DNA of 10,309 nucleotides, taken from NCBI GenBank assembly GCA_945492685.1, contig CALYUZ010000012.1, positions 1 to 10,309 on the forward strand, written 5' to 3'. Under the pieces are notes generated by a model. The model was not told where the DNA came from and ran no database searches. It saw only the letters and a list, made by a program, of their open reading frames with translations. Below are positions 6,494 through 10,309 of the stretch, piece by piece. The first letter of the stretch is position 1, and each line of letters starts with the position of its first letter. Both the position numbers and the translations under genes were made by a program. Source of the stretch: an uncultured Methanomassiliicoccaceae archaeon (GTDB lineage Archaea > Thermoplasmatota > Thermoplasmata > Methanomassiliicoccales > Methanomethylophilaceae).

Positions 6494-6778
6494 TCACAGG
6501 ATAGAACGGATCTCGTCGAGTTTACCGGCCACCCGGAGCCCTTTGTCTGTGAGGGAGATCCTGGTCCTCTTCCTGTCCACGGGCTCGATGGTCACCAGGC
6601 CCATGGACTCCAGGACCTCCACCTTCTCCAGGGACCTAGGGTTCTGGGAGACGTCGTTGTAGATGTCCGTCTTCATGCAGCTCCCGCGATCCTTGATGTA
6701 TAGTATGATGGATAGCACATGCTTCCCCTCAAGCGCCCTCATCCTCTCATCGGCCGTCCTAGGTTCTGTATCCACCAT
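6494..6778 (-). CDS. Winged-helix transcriptional regulator
   Basis: A 94-aa single-domain DNA-binding protein. The order is: N-terminal helix ending in GKHVLSIILYIKDRG; a helix-turn-helix with the second helix at about NPRSLEKVEVLESMGLV; a wing built from TIEPVDRKRTRISLTDKG; and a C-terminal helix RVAGKLDEIRSIL. This is the common MarR/ArsR-like archaeal design, and the C-terminal helix may dimerise. ATG 6778 is chosen over GTG 6784 because AGGAG (bases 6787-6791 on the minus strand) stands 8 nt before the ATG but only 2 nt before the GTG. Its stop is one base away from the stop of the K-like gene, tail to tail. It could regulate the nitrogenase-like operon or itself; neither is shown by the sequence. 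Confidence 0.82.
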   Translation of the reverse strand: MVDTEPRTADERMRALEGKHVLSIILYIKDRGSCMKTDIYNDVSQNPRSLEKVEVLESMGLVTIEPVDRKRTRISLTDKGLRVAGKLDEIRSIL

Positions 6779-6803
6779 CTGCACATCTCCTGTCCCGCCA
6801 CAC

Positions 6804-6816
6804 CGGGATGATCCCG
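6804..6816. promoter_or_regulatory. Short palindrome upstream of the winged-helix gene
   Basis: CGGGA-TGA-TCCCG is a perfect 5-bp inverted repeat lying between the TATA-like element at 6848-6855 and the regulator's start. It would sit in the leader just after the expected transcription start, a usual place for an autoregulatory operator, or it could form a small RNA hairpin. Confidence 0.3.
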
Positions 6817-6847
6817 CTGCGGAACAATGTCCAATTCTTGATGTGAA

Positions 6848-6855
6848 ATATATAA
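6848..6855 (-). promoter_or_regulatory. TATA box probably serving the winged-helix gene
   Basis: TTATATAT on the minus strand. Transcription would start near 6825 and give a leader of about 45 nt that includes the AGGAG ribosome-binding site. The sequence could also work rightward. The 232 bases between this gene and the parvulin gene are otherwise AT-rich, especially 6840-6950, and show no open frame that I would call a gene. Confidence 0.4.
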
Positions 6856-6986
6856 GTTGGCAATAATAGATGATTAAAGGTTGAATATTATGATCTTCAT
6901 TGATTTTTATTCATTAATTAATACTTGTTTATGCTCTATAATCCTAGGAGTATAATCCCGAACATCCGTTCCCCCGAGGTACGACG

Positions 6987-6994
6987 CTATATAC
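6987..6994 (+). promoter_or_regulatory. TATA box for the parvulin gene
   Basis: CTATATAC is centred about 26 nt before ATG 7017, with no ribosome-binding site between them, so the transcript should be leaderless. Confidence 0.6.
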
Positions 6995-7016
6995 CCGACC
7001 GACATTGGGCGGAATT

Positions 7017-7298
7017 ATGGTTAAATCAGTGAACGCTGACCACATCCTGGTGTCCAACGCCAGGGACGCACAGGGAATCATGATCCGCCTCTCCAAGGGC
7101 GAGGACTTCGCCGAGCTGGCGAAGAGGTTCTCCAAATGCCCCTCCGGAAAGAAGGGAGGGAAGCTCGGATGGTTCGGCAAGGGCGACATGGTGCCCGAAT
7201 TCGAGAAGGCCTGCTTCGATGGAAAGGCAGGGGAGATCGTCGGACCCGTGAAGACCGAGTTCGGCTACCACATCATCAGGATCGTCGACCAGAAGTGA
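7017..7298 (+). CDS. Parvulin-type peptidyl-prolyl isomerase
   Basis: A 93-aa protein consisting of one rotamase (PpiC) domain and nothing else, with no signal peptide, so it is cytosolic. It catalyses cis-trans isomerisation of X-Pro bonds during protein folding. Family landmarks in order: ADHILV with H9; FAELAKRFSKCPSG with C41 at the catalytic Cys/Asp position; GGKLGWFGKGDMVPEFE with M58 and F62 lining the proline pocket; and KTEFGYHIIRIV with H85. Length matches the minimal archaeal parvulins. An in-frame TTG at 7005 is rejected in favour of ATG 7017 because of the TATA spacing. It is followed by a hairpin at 7299-7314 and a T-rich terminator at 7331-7369, so it is probably monocistronic. 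Confidence 0.93.
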   Translation: MVKSVNADHILVSNARDAQGIMIRLSKGEDFAELAKRFSKCPSGKKGGKLGWFGKGDMVPEFEKACFDGKAGEIVGPVKTEFGYHIIRIVDQK

Positions 7299-7314
7299 GG
7301 ACGTCTCCACGTCC
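7299..7314 (+). other. Small hairpin just after the parvulin stop
   Basis: GGACG and CGTCC form a 5-bp stem around TCTCCA, starting directly after the TGA of the parvulin gene. It may protect or help end the transcript together with the stronger structure at 7331-7369. Confidence 0.35.
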
Positions 7315-7330
7315 AGGATAAACGGTTTCA

Positions 7331-7369
7331 GTCCCCGTCCTCCGTGTTTCCGGGGGAGGGGACCTTTTT
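7331..7369 (+). terminator. Intrinsic-type terminator after the parvulin gene
   Basis: GTCCCC (7331-7336) pairs with GGGGAC (7358-7363). The inner CCTCC and the G-rich inner strand extend the stem with a small internal bulge, and the structure is followed by CTTTTTG. It lies between the rightward parvulin gene and the leftward DUF308 gene, whose stop codon begins 15 bases past the T-run, and may act on both. Confidence 0.65.
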
Positions 7370-7377
7370 GTTGTTCT

Positions 7378-7899
7378 TCAGCAGGACTTGATCTGGTACG
7401 CCTCGTACATCTGGAGAAGTCCGGAGATGATCAGGAACGCACCGATCACGAGCATGATGATGTCCGCGGCGGAATCGGGGTTGAGGATCGCCAGGACACC
7501 CAGCACGATGAGGATCACGGCGATGAATATCGTCACGACCTTGCTGACCATGGACGAGGGTCCGCTCTTCAGCTGGACGAGACTGACCAGACCGATGACG
7601 ATCAGGACCGCACCGAGGATGATCATCAGGAGATCGACCCACAGGCTGGCCGCAACTATCAGAACTATACCCAATATGACCTGTATCGCACCGCCTATTA
7701 TCGGTATGGTGCTCCTGGTCCTCGCCGCATCGACGAGTGCGATGAGACCGGATATGAGGATCAGGACACCGGCTATGATCATGATCCACTTCAGGGCGTC
7801 GTTCCCGAGTACGAGGAACAGCACACCCACGAGGACGAGCACGATTCCGGCGAAGAATGAACCTTTCCAAGGATTGTTATTCTCAATGGTAACTTCCAT
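7378..7899 (-). CDS. DUF308/HdeD-like six-helix membrane protein
   Basis: A 173-aa integral membrane protein. After a short polar N-terminus (MEVTIENNNPWKG) come three pairs of hydrophobic helices: FFAGIVLVLVGVLFLVLG; WIMIIAGVLILISGLIALV; PIIGGAIQVILGIVLIVAAS; LLMIILGAVLIVIGLVSLV; VVTIFIAVILIVLGVLAI; and DIIMLVIGAFLIISGLLQM. The triplicated pattern, with conserved Gly and a basic or polar residue between pairs, is that of the DUF308/HdeD family, whose biochemical role is not established (HdeD is linked to acid resistance in Escherichia coli). ATG 7899 is chosen over GTG 7908 because GAGGTG (7906-7911) stands 6 nt before it. A TATA-like TTTATTA at 7936-7943 would start the transcript just before that site. 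Confidence 0.88.
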   Translation of the reverse strand: MEVTIENNNPWKGSFFAGIVLVLVGVLFLVLGNDALKWIMIIAGVLILISGLIALVDAARTRSTIPIIGGAIQVILGIVLIVAASLWVDLLMIILGAVLIVIGLVSLVQLKSGPSSMVSKVVTIFIAVILIVLGVLAILNPDSAADIIMLVIGAFLIISGLLQMYEAYQIKSC

Positions 7900-7935
7900 T
7901 TTGAACACCTCGGAGGATGGTTCTTAGTACCGACG

Positions 7936-7943
7936 TAATAAAC
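7936..7943 (-). promoter_or_regulatory. TATA-like element and ribosome-binding site for the DUF308 gene
   Basis: GTTTATTA on the minus strand lies about 40 nt before the ATG at 7899. The predicted transcript start near 7913 falls just before the strong GAGGTG ribosome-binding site (7906-7911), so unlike most neighbours this gene has a short leader. Confidence 0.45.
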
Positions 7944-7982
7944 TTTGCGTTTTGCTTCCATAAAGTCCAAAGCAAATCGAAC

Positions 7983-7998
7983 ATGATTTCGGAATCAT
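7983..7998 (-). terminator. Hairpin downstream of the small leftward gene
   Basis: ATGATT and AATCAT form a 6-bp stem around TCGG, four bases beyond the stop of the leftward gene at 8002-8325. The stem is AT-rich and weak; the sequence beyond it on the minus strand is only modestly T-rich. Confidence 0.3.
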
Positions 7999-8001
7999 CA
8001 A

Positions 8002-8325
8002 TCATCTCAGACGGACGACGGCGGGAACCTGATGGCACAGGTCCTGACCGTAGATGATGTCGGAATCGGGCCATCTCTCCCTCACGGAGTCGGCATCCAT
8101 GTCCTGCCAGTGGCGGAACACAACCAATCCGGCATCCACGGGAGCATCATCGGAGAGATGACAATCGAACCCCATGTCCGATGCTACATCCATGACCCTG
8201 TCGACAAGCGCATCCCTGCCCATGCGGCGGATGCCTGAGACCATGTCGTTTCCCTTATCGGACAGAAAGGACCGGATCCCGGCATCGAGGTTCTCCTCGC
8301 GGTTCGGCGCGGTGCATGAGGTCAT
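8002..8325 (-). CDS. Small hypothetical protein
   Basis: A 107-aa acidic, soluble-looking protein that I do not recognise. The N-terminal half looks helical (GIRSFLSDKGNDMVSGIRRM, then DALVDRVMDVASDMGF); the C-terminal half alternates as beta-alpha-beta (DAGLVVFRHWQ, DADSVRERWPDSDIIYG, HQVPAVVRLR). Start 8325 is preferred over the upstream in-frame start at 8346 because it lies about 26 nt from the centre of the palindromic TATA box at 8346-8355, which fits a leaderless transcript. Codon choice is like that of the neighbouring GC-rich genes. It is divergent from the gene at 8377, with which it shares the promoter, so the two may act together. Confidence 0.65.
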   Translation of the reverse strand: MTSCTAPNREENLDAGIRSFLSDKGNDMVSGIRRMGRDALVDRVMDVASDMGFDCHLSDDAPVDAGLVVFRHWQDMDADSVRERWPDSDIIYGQDLCHQVPAVVRLR

Positions 8326-8345
8326 ACGGAAGCATCGATGGCACA

Positions 8346-8355
8346 CCTTATAAGG
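8346..8355. promoter_or_regulatory. Palindromic TATA box shared by two divergent genes
   Basis: CCTTATAAGG is a perfect 10-bp palindrome. Its centre is 25.5 nt from the leftward ATG (8325) and 26.5 nt from the rightward ATG (8377), exactly the spacing of leaderless archaeal promoters in both directions. One TBP site therefore probably drives both genes, with orientation set by flanking BRE sequence. Confidence 0.65.
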
Positions 8356-8376
8356 TTGCCAGTGGATTCGCGGGGC

Positions 8377-8784
8377 ATGGTTAATCTCTGTCCGAATGAA
8401 GCCGACCCCAGGGACAACGTGGAGGAGTTCGTCAGGAACCCCGAGGTCCTGATGATGCCCGGACTGCGCGGAGTAGGTCTCGAACCCATGATGAGAGTTG
8501 TCGAGGAGGAGCTCAGAAAACAGGAGCCCGAATCGGAGATCGTCATCCTCAACAGGGACGTCCTCGCGGATGAAAGCATCATGATGCCCAAGGAACTCAC
8601 GGACTACCTCCTGAAGAGGGCCGAATGCGGGAAGAAGCTGAACGTCCTCGTGATGGAGGACCTGCCCGTGATCGGATGGCAGTCCTGTCTCGAACCCCTG
8701 AGGAACAAGGATGCCCAGGTCTACTGTGCAGGATTCTCCTGCAAGTTCATCCCCGTGTGCACCAAGTTCTTCGAGTTCAGATGA
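8377..8784 (+). CDS. Small cysteine-containing hypothetical protein
   Basis: A 135-aa soluble protein of unknown family. It has an alpha/beta appearance: VEEFVRNPEVLMMPGLRG, a Glu-rich helix (MMRVVEEELRKQEPE), strand EIVILNRDVL, helix KELTDYLLKRAECG, strand NVLVMEDLPVIG, helix, strand QVYCAGFSC. The cysteines are C5, C84, C104, C117, C122 and C128; the last three (CAGFSCKFIPVC) lie close together and could bind metal, though there is no classical CxxC. ATG 8377 is chosen over the in-frame ATG 8338 because the shared TATA box lies 26 nt before it and 8338 would be upstream of the promoter. It is followed by a strong hairpin at 8793-8818. Confidence 0.72.
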   Translation: MVNLCPNEADPRDNVEEFVRNPEVLMMPGLRGVGLEPMMRVVEEELRKQEPESEIVILNRDVLADESIMMPKELTDYLLKRAECGKKLNVLVMEDLPVIGWQSCLEPLRNKDAQVYCAGFSCKFIPVCTKFFEFR

Positions 8785-8792
8785 TGGTTATA

Positions 8793-8818
8793 GGGTCACG
8801 GCGATTGTTCCGTGACCC
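8793..8818 (+). terminator. Hairpin after the gene ending at 8784
   Basis: GGGTCACGG and CCGTGACCC form a perfect 9-bp stem around an 8-nt loop, 8 bases after the stop codon. A further small GGG-AAAA-CCC element follows at once. There is no long T-run, so the terminator role is inferred from position and stability. Confidence 0.5.
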
Positions 8819-8868
8819 GGGAAAACCCCTTATCACCGTCTCCGGCTTCCGGGGATGTGAAGGTGTTT

Positions 8869-8890
8869 CCGGAGATACGTTGATCTCCGG
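8869..8890 (-). terminator. Hairpin after the surface-protein gene
   Basis: CCGGAGAT and ATCTCCGG form a perfect 8-bp stem around ACGTTG, 11 bases beyond the leftward stop at 8902. TCTCCGG at 8839-8845 could pair alternatively with 8869-8875, giving two competing folds. Confidence 0.45.
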
Positions 8891-8901
8891 TTGTTCCTGT
8901 T

Positions 8902-10266
8902 TCAGCGCCTCATCTCGCCCACGAGCATGGTGCAGTCACCGTCTGCTCCGGGTCCGATCGCCCATCCCTCGCCGGTGGTGCTCGCATCCACTTCGATGTT
9001 GATGCTCATGGTGACGTCTCCCCTCTTTCCGGAGCCGATGGCGGCACCCTGTCCGTCGTTGAACGCACTGATATCACCGTCTCTGATGATGACATCGGCA
9101 TAGGCCACGTTTCCTGATCCGATGGCGGCTCCGAGAGCGTGACCCACGGCTTCGACGGTGCCACCGCGGATGTCCACCCATGCCCTGGAGTAGAATCCCG
9201 AACCGATCGCGGCACCGTATCCGTTGGAGACGGCAGTGACCTCCCCTCCATCGATGATGATCGTCGATGCCGTTATGCCTTCCTTGTACTGATCCATGCT
9301 GGTGGAGCATCCTATGGCTGCAGAGTGCCCATCTGCCTCCGCATACACCTTTCCGCCGTGAATGCCGATGGTCGATGTACCGTCGATTCCGGACCCGATG
9401 GCCACGGCACCCTTCCCGACCGAACGGATGTTTCCGCCGTTGATCTCGATCTCCGTTGAACTACCGTTCGAGGAACCGATTCCAACGCCGTCTTTGATGC
9501 TGACGACAATGTTACCCCCGTTGATGGTGACCTTCGAGGATCCCACGAAACCTCCTCCGATACCCGTTCCCATCCTGATGGTGGTGACCTCCACATCCCC
9601 ACCGTTGATGATGACCTCGCAGGAACCGTTCTTTCCGCCTCCGATGGCCGATCCTGCGGCCTTGGACTTGGACTTGACGACACCTCCGTCGATCTGTACG
9701 GTTGCACTGCCGTTGACACCCGCACCTATGGTGGAGACACAGGTGGTATCACTCTTCACAGACGAGGCATCGATGGTTCCGCTGTGAATGTATATGGAGA
9801 CGTCCGCACCGTTGTATCCGCAGATGCGTCCGTCGCCGGTGAGTTTCAGCACACCCTGGGTACGGCTGTCCGCATGAGATACCTCATAGAAATGGACCGA
9901 TGATCCGTTGGTTATCAGGATCTCCGATGCATTGGAATTGTCCTTCAGTATGATGTTGACGGAACCCATGACACTGAGCGTCTGCGTGGTGTCGAGACCG
10001 TCGAAGACGTACCATCCCGTGTACATCGTAGAATGTATCAGACGGGTGCCGGACATGGTGATGTATCCGTCACATGTAGCTTCGACGAGATGTCCCTGGG
10101 AATCCCGGTAGACGTAATTGATGTAGTTCCCATCGCCGATCATCGGCGGTAAATTATCATCTTCCTGGTCGGAGGTCTCCGGCTGGTCCGTGAAGATTAT
10201 CGCGACGGATGCCACGACAAGGGCCAAGACAGCGATCCCGATCAGATAGTCGACCTTCTGTGTCAT
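8902..10266 (-). CDS. Repetitive surface protein, predicted beta-helix
   Basis: A 454-aa protein, probably outside the cell. Residues 8-26 are one hydrophobic helix after a short N-terminus with one lysine, and act as signal anchor or uncleaved signal. An acidic spacer (28-40) follows, then a beta-rich domain (about 45-175), then ten repeats (about 179-450). Each repeat carries AIGSG-x-x-G, a short V-x-I-x-GG strand-turn and V-x-A, repeating every 27-28 residues, the pattern of parallel beta-helix or solenoid adhesin-like proteins common in gut Firmicutes and host-associated archaea. There is no C-terminal anchor, so attachment would be N-terminal. Several N-x-S/T sites allow N-glycosylation. 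A likely role is adhesion or carbohydrate contact, which is inferred. ATG 10266 has a TATA box about 29 nt upstream and no ribosome-binding site. Confidence 0.82.
   Translation of the reverse strand: MTQKVDYLIGIAVLALVVASVAIIFTDQPETSDQEDDNLPPMIGDGNYINYVYRDSQGHLVEATCDGYITMSGTRLIHSTMYTGWYVFDGLDTTQTLSVMGSVNIILKDNSNASEILITNGSSVHFYEVSHADSRTQGVLKLTGDGRICGYNGADVSIYIHSGTIDASSVKSDTTCVSTIGAGVNGSATVQIDGGVVKSKSKAAGSAIGGGKNGSCEVIINGGDVEVTTIRMGTGIGGGFVGSSKVTINGGNIVVSIKDGVGIGSSNGSSTEIEINGGNIRSVGKGAVAIGSGIDGTSTIGIHGGKVYAEADGHSAAIGCSTSMDQYKEGITASTIIIDGGEVTAVSNGYGAAIGSGFYSRAWVDIRGGTVEAVGHALGAAIGSGNVAYADVIIRDGDISAFNDGQGAAIGSGKRGDVTMSINIEVDASTTGEGWAIGPGADGDCTMLVGEMRR
8917..9732 (-). repeat. Ten tandem coding repeats of about 28 residues
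   Basis: The Ile of each AIG/GIG core falls at residues 180, 208, 236, 263, 290, 318, 354, 382, 410 and 437, that is steps of 28, 28, 27, 27, 28, 36, 28, 28 and 27. The unit with the 36-residue step has an inserted loop (CSTSMDQYKEG). The DNA copies are diverged, so this is an old duplication and not a recent slippage tract. Confidence 0.8.
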
Positions 10267-10290
10267 GAACGTTTATCATTTTACGATCTA

Positions 10291-10300
10291 TAATATATTA
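10291..10300 (-). promoter_or_regulatory. TATA box for the surface-protein gene
   Basis: TAATATATTA is a perfect palindrome centred about 29 nt before ATG 10266. It fits a leaderless transcript and, being symmetrical, could also serve a gene to the right of the window. Confidence 0.5.
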
Positions 10301-10309
10301 CGAGGTCGG

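Noticed and set aside
8917..9732. CRISPR array or minisatellite
   Set aside because: The periodicity of about 84 bases is in the encoded protein; DNA copies are diverged and there are no identical repeats with unique spacers.

Overview
The window looks like a chromosomal piece of a methanogenic Thermoplasmata archaeon, most likely a host-associated member of the Methanomassiliicoccales (Methanomethylophilaceae type). This is inferred, not proven, from four observations: TATA boxes about 22-31 nt before start codons with little or no leader; Arg codons dominated by AGG and many ATA/GGA codons; nine TGA stops, one TAA and no TAG among the ten genes that end inside the window (TAG avoidance is expected where TAG encodes pyrrolysine); and a mix of archaeal winged-helix regulators, a nitrogenase-like operon and a gut-type repetitive surface protein. 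No rRNA, tRNA, CRISPR array, insertion sequence or integrase was seen.

Layout. Bases 1-890 are visibly more AT-rich than the rest. They hold a leftward gene that runs off the left edge and a leftward, poorly recognisable gene with a winged-helix-like C-terminus. Then comes a rightward membrane-anchored zinc-ribbon Ras-like GTPase (894-2411), which converges across three small hairpins on a leftward TerB-like protein (2527-2982). The centre is a two-gene rightward operon of the nitrogenase superfamily: a 698-aa protein in which a complete NifH-like Fe-protein reductase is fused to a NifD-like component-1 subunit (3125-5221), overlapping by 4 nt (GTGA) a 424-aa NifK/NifE-like partner (5218-6492). 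A leftward winged-helix regulator (6494-6778) abuts it tail to tail with one base between the stops.

The right part holds a minimal parvulin prolyl isomerase (7017-7298), a six-helix DUF308/HdeD-like membrane protein (7378-7899, leftward), two divergent small unknown proteins that share one palindromic TATA box (8002-8325 leftward, 8377-8784 rightward), and a leftward surface protein with ten repeats of about 28 residues, predicted to form a beta-helix or beta-solenoid (8902-10266).

The most interesting system is the nitrogenase-like HD-fusion plus K operon. It keeps the Fe-protein cysteines and the three NifD cluster cysteines, but appears to lack the FeMo-cofactor ligands, has extra cysteines beside the Fe-protein cluster, and has no cofactor-maturation genes beside it. 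It is therefore probably an ATP-driven, low-potential reductase of an unidentified substrate (a tetrapyrrole, a C-S compound or something else), not a nitrogenase. A perfect inverted repeat surrounds its TATA box and suggests repression control.
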